DNA of 64,000 nucleotides from Paracoccaceae bacterium (GCA_014654775.1 JACVZW010000007.1:248001-312000); one strand, 5' to 3'; numbered from the stretch's first letter, positions 23,716 through 31,912 are shown. The notes: a model not told the origin generated them from the sequence alone. Numbers and translations are program-made.

Positions 23716-26100
23716 TCAATCCGCCACCACCCCCAGCGCCCGCAGCACCCGCTCCGGCGTGATGGGCATCTGCCAGACGCTCGCCCCCAAGGGCGCCAGC
23801 GCATCATTCACCGCGTTCAGAATCGCCCCCGGCGCGCCGCCCGTCCCGGCCTCTCCTGCCCCCTTCGCGCCAAGGATCGACGTCTTGGTCGGCGTCTCCA
23901 CATGCGCCACCACGATATCCGGCATCTCCGCCGCCATTGGCACCAGATAATCCGCCATCGTCGTGTTCAGCAGTTGCCCCTGATCATCGTAAAGGCATTC
24001 CTCATACAGCGCGCCACCGATCCCCTGCACCACCCCGCCGCGCACCTGTTCATCCACCAGCATCGGGTTGATCACCCGCCCGCAATCCTCCACCGCCCAG
24101 AAACCCAGCACCTTGGTAAAGCCCGTATCGGTATCCACCTCCACATAGGCCCCCATCGCCCCGTTGGTGAAGACAAAGGGCATATCCGACACCCGGTAAT
24201 GCCGCGTGGCCACCAATTCCGGCTTCAGGTCGGCGGGCAACTCATTGCCCCGATAATACACGGTGCGCGCCAGATCGGCCAAACCCATCCGCTCCGCCCC
24301 CGTGGCCTCATCCACGATCTTGCCCGCGCGGATATCAAGGCTCTCCACCCCCGCCTGCAGCATGACGCCCGCCACCTCCAGCACCTGCTCCTTCAGCGCA
24401 TGCGCCGCCAGCAGCATCGCCTCGCCGCCGATCCCCGCCCCGCGGGATGCCCAAGTGCCCCCGCCATAGGGCACCGTCGCCGTGTCGCCCGTGGTCACCT
24501 TCACCCGCCCGATATCGACGCCGAACACCCCCGCCGCGATCTGGGCAAGGATGGCATTCGTCCCCTGCCCCTGCTCCGTCACCGAAGACGAGATATGCAA
24601 GGCCCCGCCCGCATCCAGCCGCACCGTCGCCCCGTCCTGACTGGCAATCGGCGCGCCGCCGATGCCGTAGAACATGGGCGAAGGGTTCGTCACCTCCACC
24701 ATCGACAGGATGCCGATGCCACGATGCACCCCCCGCGCTCGCGCCGCCGCCTGATCGGCGCGCAGGGCCTCGTACCCCATCACCTCCACCAGCTTGGCCA
24801 GCGTCTTCTGATGCGACAGGTCATCCAACTTCATACCGCTCGCCGATGTCGTGGGATAGGCGTCATCCGCGATCAGGTTCCGCTGCCGGATCACAACCGG
24901 GTCCATGCCCAGCGCACGGCCCGCCTCGTCCAGCAGCCCATCCGCCACCGCCATGGCGATCGGATGGCCCACCGCGCGGTACTGGCACATCATGTTCTTG
25001 TTCTGGAACACCACCCGCCCCCGCGCGCGATAGGCCTCCATCCGATAGGGCGCGCCCGTCAGGTTCAGCACCTGATTGCATTCGATGGCCGAGGTGCGGG
25101 GATACATCGAAAACGGCCCGATCCCGGTCAGATCGTCGATCTCCAGCCCCGCGATGCGGCCATCCGCATGCACGCCGATCCGCCCCGTCACCACGTGGTC
25201 CCGGGCATGGATATCGGTCATGAAGCTTTCCATCCGGTCCGCCACGAACTTCACCGGACGGCGCAGCAGCCGCGCCGCCGCGCCCACCGCGATCTCATCG
25301 CCATAGGTGTGAATCTTGATCCCGAAACTGCCGCCCACGTCGTTTGAGATGACGCGGATATTCTCTTCCGGCAGCCCCAGATGCCGCGACAACACGACCT
25401 GCATCATATGCGGGGCCTGCCCCGAATAATGCATGGTCAGACGGTCCTCCGCCGGATCGTAGTCCATCACTGTCGCGCGGGGTTCCAGCGTCACACCCGT
25501 GTGGCGGCCAAAGCGGAAGGTCCGCTCCACCACCGTCACGCCCGGCTGGGCCATGGCCGCCGCCATGTCCCCCGTCTCCACCCGCCGCTCCCAAGCAAGG
25601 TTCGACCCGAACTCCGGATGGATCACCGGCGCGTCGGGCGACAGCGCCTCCTCCATCCGCACGGCGGCAGGCAGGGGGTCATAGTCCGCCTCGATCCGCT
25701 CCACCGCATCCTCGGCCTCGGCGCGGGTCGCCGCCACCACCATCGCCACAGGCTCCCCCTGCCAGCGCACCACATCCACCGCCAGCGCAGGCTGCGGCGG
25801 CGACCGCAGCCCCGCCAGATGGGTCAGCACGCCCACCCATGGCGTCACATGCGCCGCCATCTCGGCCCCGGTCCAGACCGCCGCCACCCCCGGCATCGCC
25901 CGCGCCGCCGCGACGTCCAGCGAAACGATCCGCGCATGCGCATGTGGGCTGCGCAGAAAGGCCGCATGCACCATCCGCGGCAGTTGGATGTCATCGACAA
26001 ACCGCCCCCGGCCCTGCAGCAGCCGCGCCGCATCGGCGCGCGGCTCCGCCGTCCCGATATAGCGGTTGGGACGGTCGAAGATCGTCGCAGGCCCCGTCAT
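23716..26100 (-). CDS. Xanthine dehydrogenase-family molybdopterin-binding large subunit
   Basis: A 794-residue protein of normal length for CoxL/XdhB-like subunits. Elements in order: Y-I-G-T-A-E-P-R-x-D-A near the N-terminus, N-D-V-G-G-S-F-G-I-K at about 265, the active-site loop C-Q-Y-R-A-V-G-H-P at 372-380, and the catalytic glutamate in G-A-K-G-A-G-E-A-G (Glu750). The loop at 372-380 differs from the AYRCSFR of form I CO dehydrogenase and the AYRGAGR common in form II, so another substrate is likely. It hydroxylates a C-H next to a heteroatom or aldehyde, with electrons passing to the Fe-S and FAD subunits. It is the last of three coupled genes. Confidence 0.92.
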   Translation of the reverse strand: MTGPATIFDRPNRYIGTAEPRADAARLLQGRGRFVDDIQLPRMVHAAFLRSPHAHARIVSLDVAAARAMPGVAAVWTGAEMAAHVTPWVGVLTHLAGLRSPPQPALAVDVVRWQGEPVAMVVAATRAEAEDAVERIEADYDPLPAAVRMEEALSPDAPVIHPEFGSNLAWERRVETGDMAAAMAQPGVTVVERTFRFGRHTGVTLEPRATVMDYDPAEDRLTMHYSGQAPHMMQVVLSRHLGLPEENIRVISNDVGGSFGIKIHTYGDEIAVGAAARLLRRPVKFVADRMESFMTDIHARDHVVTGRIGVHADGRIAGLEIDDLTGIGPFSMYPRTSAIECNQVLNLTGAPYRMEAYRARGRVVFQNKNMMCQYRAVGHPIAMAVADGLLDEAGRALGMDPVVIRQRNLIADDAYPTTSASGMKLDDLSHQKTLAKLVEVMGYEALRADQAAARARGVHRGIGILSMVEVTNPSPMFYGIGGAPIASQDGATVRLDAGGALHISSSVTEQGQGTNAILAQIAAGVFGVDIGRVKVTTGDTATVPYGGGTWASRGAGIGGEAMLLAAHALKEQVLEVAGVMLQAGVESLDIRAGKIVDEATGAERMGLADLARTVYYRGNELPADLKPELVATRHYRVSDMPFVFTNGAMGAYVEVDTDTGFTKVLGFWAVEDCGRVINPMLVDEQVRGGVVQGIGGALYEECLYDDQGQLLNTTMADYLVPMAAEMPDIVVAHVETPTKTSILGAKGAGEAGTGGAPGAILNAVNDALAPLGASVWQMPITPERVLRALGVVAD

Positions 26101-26573
26101 TTCGCCGCCCCCCCGATCACGTCGCAGACCGCATCCACCACGGCCTGATAGCCCGTGCAGCGACAGTAATTCCCCGACAGATGCGCCCGGATCGCCGCAC
26201 GATCCGGCCCCCCGCCGCCGTCGATGTATTCAAGGGCCGAGGCGATCATCCCCGGCGTGCAGAACCCGCATTGCAGGGCGTTGCGCGCCGTGAAGGCCGC
26301 CGCCAGCGCCGCCGACCGCCCGCTCTCGGCCAGCCCCTCCACCGTCACCACCTCGGCACCCTCCGCCTGCACCGCCAGCATCAGGCAGCCGCGCACCGTC
26401 ACCCCGTCCACAAGGATCGTGCAGGCCCCGCAGACCCCATGCTCACATCCCGCATGGCTGCCCGTCAGCCCCAGATCATTGCGCAGGAAATCCAGCAGGT
26501 TCCGCCGCACGGGCACCTCCGCCCGCACCTCTTCGCCATTCACCCGGCAGGTCAGCCGCGCCATCCCCGTCAT
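26097..26573 (-). CDS. (2Fe-2S)-binding small subunit of molybdenum hydroxylase
   Basis: A 158-residue protein with both [2Fe-2S] motifs. The plant-ferredoxin-type cluster uses Cys43, Cys48, Cys51 and Cys63 (C-E-H-G-V-C-G-A-C); the C-terminal cluster uses Cys102, Cys105, Cys137 and Cys139 (Q-C-G-F-C-T-P-G-M, Y-C-R-C-T-G-Y). It transfers electrons from the molybdenum site to FAD. The start chosen at 26573 overlaps the FAD-subunit stop (ATGA), and its own stop overlaps the large-subunit start the same way. Confidence 0.95.
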   Translation of the reverse strand: MTGMARLTCRVNGEEVRAEVPVRRNLLDFLRNDLGLTGSHAGCEHGVCGACTILVDGVTVRGCLMLAVQAEGAEVVTVEGLAESGRSAALAAAFTARNALQCGFCTPGMIASALEYIDGGGGPDRAAIRAHLSGNYCRCTGYQAVVDAVCDVIGGAAK

Positions 26574-27421
26574 GCCACGCCCTCCGCCCATGCCCGCCGC
26601 AGGGCCACCCCCGCCAGATGCCGCCGCATCGGGGCCGAGGCATGGATGTCCCCCGCGAAATCGATCTCCGCCAGCGCCGCCACCGCCCGGTCCAGGGCCG
26701 TGCCATCGCCCAGCACCGCGCCGCGCAAGGCCGCCTCCGCACCCGTCGCGCGCAGCGCCCGATCCGCCACGCCGAACAGCGCGATCCGCGCCTCCATCAC
26801 CCGCGCACCCTCCACCGCCACGGCCAGCGCGGCGCCCGCCAAGGCGAAATCCCCATGCCGCCGCCCAATCTCATGGAACCCGTGGCGCAAGCCGCGCGCC
26901 TTAGGCACCTCAAGCGCGACGATCAACTCATCCGCCGCCCGCGCCGTCTCGTAATGGCCAAGGAAGAAATCCCCGGCCGCCACGCGCCGCTCGCCCGCCA
27001 GCGACCGCAGCACAACTACCCCCGCCAGCGCCAGCAGCACCGCAGGCACCTCCGCCGCCGGATCGGCCAGCGCGACCGACCCGCCGATCGTGCCCCGGTT
27101 GCGGATGGCGGGATGCGCGATCTCGGGCAGCGCGCGCGCCAGAAGCGGCACCTCAGCCGCGATCAAGCCTGACGCCATCAACTCCGACCAGCGCGTCATT
27201 GCCCCGATCACCACCCGCTCGCCCGCGTCATGGATGCCCCGCAACTCCGCCAGCGCGGCCAGATCGACCAGCGTCTCGGGCATCGCCACGCGGAAATTCA
27301 TCATCGGCATCAGGCTCTGCCCCCCGGCCAAGGGCATCGCCGCCCCCTCGCCTGCGGCCAAGGCTTGCAAAGCCTCCTCCATCCGCCCCGGTCGCAGATA
27401 TCCGAACTCCGCCGCCTTCAT
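26570..27421 (-). CDS. FAD-binding medium subunit of molybdenum hydroxylase (CoxM-like)
   Basis: A 283-residue protein starting M-K-A-A-E-F-G-Y-L-R-P after a G-rich ribosome-binding site. The FAD-contacting motif A-G-G-Q-S-L-M-P at about 38-45 and the R-N-R-G-T-I-G-G-S-V segment at about 100-110 identify the family. It is the first gene of the operon. A TTTATCG-type motif lies 55 bases upstream of its start, so the TetR encoded just upstream probably represses it. Confidence 0.93.
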   Translation of the reverse strand: MKAAEFGYLRPGRMEEALQALAAGEGAAMPLAGGQSLMPMMNFRVAMPETLVDLAALAELRGIHDAGERVVIGAMTRWSELMASGLIAAEVPLLARALPEIAHPAIRNRGTIGGSVALADPAAEVPAVLLALAGVVVLRSLAGERRVAAGDFFLGHYETARAADELIVALEVPKARGLRHGFHEIGRRHGDFALAGAALAVAVEGARVMEARIALFGVADRALRATGAEAALRGAVLGDGTALDRAVAALAEIDFAGDIHASAPMRRHLAGVALRRAWAEGVA

Positions 27422-27475
27422 GCGCCCCCCAGCCCGGTGCAAGCGCGACCCTCCCGCCGCGCCGACCCCGCCTTG

Positions 27476-27491
27476 TTTATCGATCTATAAC
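27476..27491. promoter_or_regulatory. Putative TetR operator, site C
   Basis: TTTATCG-AT-CTATAAC, in the 143-base gap between the TetR stop codon (27565) and the molybdenum hydroxylase start (27421). The left half-site is identical to sites A, B and E. Confidence 0.6.
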
Positions 27492-27564
27492 TTAACCGTC
27501 GGACAGCATCTGACAAGCCCGTTTCCATCCCCGAAAACGGCCCCATAGTCGAACTGTCCCGAAA

Positions 27565-28206
27565 TCACCCGCGCTTCAGCGCCAGCCCATGCAGAAAGGC
27601 CGCCACCGCATCCGCGATCACCTGCTGCTTGTCGGCAGAGACGCAGCTTTCATAGATCAGATCGCGCACTCCGTAATAGAAGATGCCCCCGTGCATGACC
27701 CAGGCAAACTCCACCTCGTCATCGCGCGGCACCGCCTCCGGCAGCCCCGCTTCGGCCCGCGCCTCCATGACGATGGGCTCCAGAATGCGCTGCCGTACCA
27801 GCTGCATGTAGCGGCGGTTGATGTCCACGCCCTTCAGCCCGGAAAACAGGTAAATCCGCATCCATTCCCGGTTGAAGATCACTTCCGTATAGGCATTGTA
27901 GAACTCGTTCAGCCGATCCGCCAAGGGCCGCGACCGATCCCCGATCAGCCCCGCCCATTCCGGCCGCCAGCGGTTCACATAGACCGTCTCATAGACCTCG
28001 TGGATCAGGTCTTCCTTGCTGGGGAAATAGCGGTACAGCAGCGGCTGCGTCACGCCCAGCCGCTTGGCCAGCCCGCGCGTCGAACTCTCGAACCCTTCCT
28101 CGGCAAAGAACTCCACCGCCCGCGTGACGAATTCCCGCCGCCGCTCGTCAGACGGCAGCCGCCGCCGTCGCGGCGCCGGCGTCCCCTCCGGCCGTTCATC
28201 CTTCAT
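27565..28206 (-). CDS. TetR/AcrR family transcriptional regulator
   Basis: A 213-residue regulator started at the ATG at 28206 (GGAAGG upstream). The N-terminal helix-turn-helix reads A-V-E-F-F-A-E-E-G-F-E-S-S-T-R-G-L-A-K-R-L-G-V-T-Q-P-L-L-Y-R-Y-F-P-S-K-E-D-L, preceded by a basic arm (R-R-R-R-L-P-S-D-E-R-R-R-E). The C-terminal part is an all-helical ligand-binding and dimer domain. It is divergent from the cyclase gene and upstream of the molybdenum hydroxylase operon, both of which have a TTTATCG-type motif in their promoters, making this protein the best candidate for binding all five sites. Confidence 0.92.
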   Translation of the reverse strand: MKDERPEGTPAPRRRRLPSDERRREFVTRAVEFFAEEGFESSTRGLAKRLGVTQPLLYRYFPSKEDLIHEVYETVYVNRWRPEWAGLIGDRSRPLADRLNEFYNAYTEVIFNREWMRIYLFSGLKGVDINRRYMQLVRQRILEPIVMEARAEAGLPEAVPRDDEVEFAWVMHGGIFYYGVRDLIYESCVSADKQQVIADAVAAFLHGLALKRG

Positions 28207-28304
28207 CGCCAACCCTTCCACAGCGCCCCAAAGCGCGCGCTTGCTCTCCTGATACCAAATTCCGTCGCTCCCGGGCAAGGTCGCGGCAGGTTTCCCCAGC
28301 CCCG

Positions 28305-28340
28305 CCCGCCGTCATGCCCGCCGTCATGCCCGCCGTCATG
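28305..28340. repeat. 12-bp tandem repeat, three perfect copies
   Basis: CCCGCCGTCATG occurs three times in a row between the divergent TetR and cyclase genes. Each copy contains GTCATG. It could vary in copy number between strains and so change promoter spacing. Confidence 0.75.
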
Positions 28341-28364
28341 CCCATTGACGCTATCGCATTTTTA

Positions 28365-28380
28365 TTTTTCAGTCGATAAA
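28365..28380. promoter_or_regulatory. Putative TetR operator, site D
   Basis: TTTTTCA-GT-CGATAAA: the right half is the exact complement of the TTTATCG half-site, the left half is degenerate. It ends 28 bases before the cyclase start (28409) and is the only site with its good half on this side. Confidence 0.5.
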
Positions 28381-28408
28381 TAACGCCAGACAGAAGGGGA
28401 GGATGACC

Positions 28409-29365
28409 ATGCCGAAATACACCCGCGACGACATCTACAAGGCCGCGAAAGAGCTTTCGAACTGGGGCCGCTGGGGGCCGGATGACCAGATCGGCACGCT
28501 CAACAACGTCTCCCCCGAAGACGTCGTCCGCGCCGCGGGCCTGATCCGCAAGGGCAAGACCTTCGCCCTCGGCCTCAACCTCAAGGAAAAGATCCAATCC
28601 GGCCTCTTCGGCGGGCGCTGGAACATGATCCACCAAATGCTCGCCACCGGCACCGATGCAGTGATCGGCGCGCAGGATGGCGACGGCAAGAAGTACCTCC
28701 GCTACGCAGATGACGCGATCAACCTGCCCTGTCAGGGCTCCACCCAATGGGACGCGCTCTGCCACATCTTCCTCGATGACAAGATGTATAATGGCTACCC
28801 GGCCACCGACGTGACCGTCGCAGGCGCCGCCCGTCTTGGCATCGAACATGTCCGCGACAAGATGGTGGGCCGCGGCGTCCTCCTCGACATCGCGCGCTGG
28901 AAAGGGCTGGACAGCCTGCCCGACGGCTATCCCGTCACCAATGCCGATCTGGACGGCTGCGCCGCCGCCCAAGGCGTCGAAATCCGCAAAGGCGATTTCG
29001 TCATCGTCCGCACCGGCCATCAGGAACGCTGCCTCGCCGCCGCCGACTGGACGGGTTACGCGGGCGGCGATGCCCCCGGTCTGGCCTTTGAAACCGCCTA
29101 CTGGATCCGCCAGCACGACATCGCCGCGATCTGCGCCGATACCTGGGGCTGCGAGGTCCGCCCCAACGAATGCGACGAGGCGAACCAGCCCTGGCACTGG
29201 GTCGTCATCCCCGCCATCGGGATCTCCATGGGCGAGATTTTCTACGTCAAGGAACTGGCCGAAGACTGCGCCGCCGACGGGGTCTATGAATTCTTCTTCA
29301 CCGCCCCGCCCCTTCACATCCCCGGCGCTGCAGGCTCCCCCATCAATCCGCAGGCGATCAAATGA
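28409..29365 (+). CDS. Cyclase family protein (kynurenine formamidase/isatin hydrolase-like fold)
   Basis: A 318-residue PF04199-type metal-dependent hydrolase. The start at 28409 is preferred because GGGGAGG is six bases upstream; an ATG at 28403 overlaps that site. The usual H-x-G-T-H-x-D-x-x-x-H metal motif appears as S-T-Q-W-D-A-L-C-H (111-119), a variant found in a longer subgroup of the family, keeping the Asp and final His. Members hydrolyse N-formyl amides or cyclic amides (kynurenine formamidase, isatin hydrolase) or cyclise polyketides. The neighbouring molybdenum hydroxylase and pyridine-type monooxygenase make a ring-opening hydrolase plausible. It overlaps the GST gene by four bases. 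Confidence 0.85.
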   Translation: MPKYTRDDIYKAAKELSNWGRWGPDDQIGTLNNVSPEDVVRAAGLIRKGKTFALGLNLKEKIQSGLFGGRWNMIHQMLATGTDAVIGAQDGDGKKYLRYADDAINLPCQGSTQWDALCHIFLDDKMYNGYPATDVTVAGAARLGIEHVRDKMVGRGVLLDIARWKGLDSLPDGYPVTNADLDGCAAAQGVEIRKGDFVIVRTGHQERCLAAADWTGYAGGDAPGLAFETAYWIRQHDIAAICADTWGCEVRPNECDEANQPWHWVVIPAIGISMGEIFYVKELAEDCAADGVYEFFFTAPPLHIPGAAGSPINPQAIK

Positions 29366-30006
29366 CCCTCATCCTCTGGGGCCGCGCTAGCTCGGCCAAT
29401 GTGCAGAAGGCGCTCTGGGCGCTGGCAGAACTGGGCCTGCCTTACGACCACCGCATCGTCGGCGGCCGCTACGGCGGCACCGATGGGGCGGAATTCGTCG
29501 CCCTCACCCCCACCCGCAAGGTGCCCGTCCTACAGGACGGCCCCCTCGCGATCTGGGACAGCCACGCCATCCTGCGCCATCTGGGCCTCTGGCACGCCCC
29601 CGCGGGCCACGCGCTGCACCTCGCCACGCCCGCCGCGATGGCCGCGTCCGACTCATGGCTCGACTTCACCTCGACCGTGCTGCAACCGCCCTTCATCCGG
29701 CTGTTCTGGCAACTGGTCCGCACCCCCGCCGATCAGCAGAGCGTCCCGGCACAAGAGGCCGCGAAGAAGGACATCGCCGCCGCCCTGACCGAACTCGCCC
29801 GAGGGATCGACGATCAGGGGCGGCTGGCGGGCGCGGATTTCAGCATGGCCGACATCGGCCCCGGCAGCCTGATGTATCGGCTGAACGATCTCGCCCCCGA
29901 CCTGATCGCCGCCGATCCAAAGATCGCCGCTTGGGTCGCGCGGTTGCAGGCGCGCCCGGCATGGCAAGCCCATGTCGCCACCAGCTACGAAGAACTGCGC
30001 GTGTGA
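29362..30006 (+). CDS. Glutathione S-transferase family protein
   Basis: A 214-residue two-domain protein. The thioredoxin-like N-terminal domain has L-W-G-R-A-S-S-A-N-V-Q-K-A-L-W-A-L-A-E-L, K-V-P-V-L-Q-D-G with the cis-Pro that binds glutathione, and W-D-S-H-A-I-L-R-H-L. The C-terminal domain is helical (F-S-M-A-D-I near 150). It is coupled to the cyclase gene. In catabolic operons such proteins can be glutathione-dependent isomerases or detoxify electrophilic intermediates; which applies here is not visible. Confidence 0.9.
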   Translation: MTLILWGRASSANVQKALWALAELGLPYDHRIVGGRYGGTDGAEFVALTPTRKVPVLQDGPLAIWDSHAILRHLGLWHAPAGHALHLATPAAMAASDSWLDFTSTVLQPPFIRLFWQLVRTPADQQSVPAQEAAKKDIAAALTELARGIDDQGRLAGADFSMADIGPGSLMYRLNDLAPDLIAADPKIAAWVARLQARPAWQAHVATSYEELRV

Positions 30007-30018
30007 CCACAGCGCGGC

Positions 30019-30042
30019 GGGGGGGCCGCTTCCGGCCCCCCC
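30019..30042. terminator. GC hairpin between convergent genes
   Basis: A seven-G run plus CC pairs with GG plus a seven-C run around the loop GCTTCC, giving a perfect nine-base stem. It sits between the convergent GST and FAD monooxygenase genes and could block transcription from both sides; no U-run follows. Confidence 0.55.
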
Positions 30043-30051
30043 ACACCCCCC

Positions 30052-31245
30052 CTAAATCACCATCACCGCCGTCTCGCGCATGATCTCGTCCAGATGGCGG
30101 TTGTTCGCTCCATCCGCATTGCCCCCCGGCGGGTCGTCAAATAGATAGGCCCCCAGCCGGCGCGACCGCGCCCATGCCTTCTGCGCCTCTGGCACCCGCT
30201 CGGCCGAATAGGCCGCCAGCGCCGCCGCCACATCCCCCCCGCCCGACAGATGCCGCGCCAAGGCCAGCGCATCGCAGGCGGCCTTCGTCACCCCCATCCC
30301 CACATGGGGCCGGGCCACGCAGGCCGCATCCCCGACCAGCGCCACCCGCCCCTCGGCCATCACGGGCGACACATGATCGTAGATCGGCGTGAAGAAGGGC
30401 CGCTCACCCGCCCGCAGGATGTCCACGAAGGGCCGCGCCAACCGCGCCTCGGCATCGGCTTTCATCGCAGCCACCACATCGTCCCGCACCAGGGGCGGCG
30501 GGATCGACACGGAATGCAGCACGCCCTCCGCATCCGTCAGCATATCGCGCAAGCGTCGCGGCTCCACCGGCACATACCAGACGAAGTTATAGCGCCGATG
30601 CCCCGGCCGCAGATCGTTCCCCGGCCCCGCGATGGGATAGCCGATGAATTCGCCGCCCGTCGGCAGATGAAAGCCGAAATGCGGGAACACCTCCGCCCGG
30701 ATCGCCTCGGGCAGATCGGCCTCATGCGCCAAGGTCCGCCAGACCACATAGCCGGAATAGACAGGTTGCACCTCGGGCAGCATCTGCGCCCGGATCGCAG
30801 ACCGGAACCCGTCCGCCCCCACCAGCACGTCGCCCCGCGCCTCGCCCCCGTCGGCAAAGCGCAACGTCACCCCGTCCGCGTCCTGCGCATAGCCCGCCAC
30901 GGCCCGGCCCAGATGATGCGTCCCCTCCGGCATCAACTGCCGCAGGCTCCGATGGATGCGGTCCCATGACGTCACCACCTGCGGCAGGCGCAACCGCCCG
31001 ACCTCGTTCCCCGCCAGATCCCACGTCACCCGATCCGTCACCGCCACGCCCAGATCGGCCACATCAACCCCCACCGCTTCCAGCACCGAGGTCAGCACGT
31101 CATGCGTGACGATCCCCGCCCCGCGCCCCGAAAGCTCCACCCCCGTCCGCTCGAAAACCTCCACTTGCCAGCCCACGCGCCGCAGGGCCGCCGCCGCGAA
31201 CAGCCCCCCGATCGACCCGCCGCAGACCAGCGCCTTCCCCGTCAT
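30052..31245 (-). CDS. FAD-dependent monooxygenase (2,6-dihydroxypyridine 3-monooxygenase-like)
   Basis: A 397-residue flavoprotein aromatic hydroxylase. The FAD-binding motif is C-G-G-S-I-G-G-L near the N-terminus, D-G-F at about 150 and G-D-A-A-C-V-A-R-P-H at about 300. The internal Y-S-G-Y-V-V-W-R, I-G-Y-P-I-A-G and L-R-D-M-L-T-D-A-E-G segments, and the length, resemble the dihydroxypyridine hydroxylase branch rather than salicylate or 4-hydroxybenzoate hydroxylases; this is judged by eye. It would add OH to a hydroxylated (hetero)aromatic ring using NAD(P)H and O2. It is divergent from the cupin gene, with TetR site E between. Confidence 0.87.
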   Translation of the reverse strand: MTGKALVCGGSIGGLFAAAALRRVGWQVEVFERTGVELSGRGAGIVTHDVLTSVLEAVGVDVADLGVAVTDRVTWDLAGNEVGRLRLPQVVTSWDRIHRSLRQLMPEGTHHLGRAVAGYAQDADGVTLRFADGGEARGDVLVGADGFRSAIRAQMLPEVQPVYSGYVVWRTLAHEADLPEAIRAEVFPHFGFHLPTGGEFIGYPIAGPGNDLRPGHRRYNFVWYVPVEPRRLRDMLTDAEGVLHSVSIPPPLVRDDVVAAMKADAEARLARPFVDILRAGERPFFTPIYDHVSPVMAEGRVALVGDAACVARPHVGMGVTKAACDALALARHLSGGGDVAAALAAYSAERVPEAQKAWARSRRLGAYLFDDPPGGNADGANNRHLDEIMRETAVMVI

Positions 31246-31277
31246 CCCGCCGCTCCCTTTCCTCTGGCCTCCCTCTA

Positions 31278-31293
31278 TTTATCGCACTATAAA
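31278..31293. promoter_or_regulatory. Putative TetR operator, site E
   Basis: TTTATCG-CA-CTATAAA lies in the 77-base gap between the divergent monooxygenase (start 31245) and cupin (start 31323) genes. It is the cleanest copy together with site A; TTTAT/ATAAA arms are inverted. Confidence 0.65.
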
Positions 31294-31322
31294 TAAGAAG
31301 CAATCTCGAACCGGAGGACGCG

Positions 31323-31724
31323 ATGACGCCCCATACCCCGCCGCAAGAGTTTTCGGGTCCGCACTGGACCCCTGCCCTTCTGGCCGAACTTGAGGCAGGC
31401 CGCAGCAATGGCCGCGTCGGCAGCCGGATCGTCTCGGAAAGCGACCGCGTCCGCGTCTGGCTGATCGAATTGCAGCCGGGCGAACGGCTGCCATTCCACA
31501 CCCATGTGCAAGATTACTTCTGGACCGCCACCACCCCGGGCCGCGCCCGGTCGCGCTATGCCGATGGGCGCGTGGCGGAAGTCAGCTATGATCTGGGCGA
31601 CACCCGCCACTTCACCTTCGGCAAGGGCGAGTCGATGACCCATGATCTGGAAAACATCGGCGACAGCGTCCTCTGCTTCACCACGGTCGAATTCTTCGGC
31701 AGCGCGAACCCGCCCCTGCTCTGA
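31323..31724 (+). CDS. Cupin domain-containing protein
   Basis: A 133-residue small beta-barrel protein. G-E-R-L-P-F-H-T-H-V-Q-D-Y-F-W resembles cupin motif 1 (G-x-x-x-x-H-x-H-x-x-x-x-E/D), and G-E-S-M-T-H-D-L-E-N-I-G-D is in the position of motif 2. Such proteins can be dioxygenases, isomerases or decarboxylases, or non-catalytic. GGAGGACGCG precedes the start. It is divergent from the FAD monooxygenase and probably part of the same pathway. Confidence 0.82.
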   Translation: MTPHTPPQEFSGPHWTPALLAELEAGRSNGRVGSRIVSESDRVRVWLIELQPGERLPFHTHVQDYFWTATTPGRARSRYADGRVAEVSYDLGDTRHFTFGKGESMTHDLENIGDSVLCFTTVEFFGSANPPLL

Positions 31725-31871
31725 TCCCCGCCGCGCGGGTTTCTGTGCATCATCGCACGGTTAACCATACCGTCGGCCTATCTCTCGCATAAATCGGTAT
31801 GCACACTTTGCTGCACAAAAGGCGGCACAAAACAGGGCACAGCCGTTTTCGGGCAATTCCTTGAAAAGGCG

Positions 31872-31902
31872 GCGGAAAACGGTTGTCTTAACCGTTTTCC
31901 GC
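31872..31902 (-). terminator. Strong terminator of the TTT transporter operon
   Basis: A perfect thirteen-base stem (GCGGAAAACGGTT / AACCGTTTTCCGC) with loop GTCTT starts 11 bases beyond the tctA-like stop codon (31913). On the reverse strand it is followed by CGCCTTTTC. It also faces the forward cupin gene ending at 31724. Confidence 0.8.
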
Positions 31903-31912
31903 TGCCCCCGTC

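Noticed and set aside
28305-28340. Short tandem repeat considered as a CRISPR remnant
   Set aside because: Repeats are 12 bases, directly abutting, with no spacers and no cas genes.
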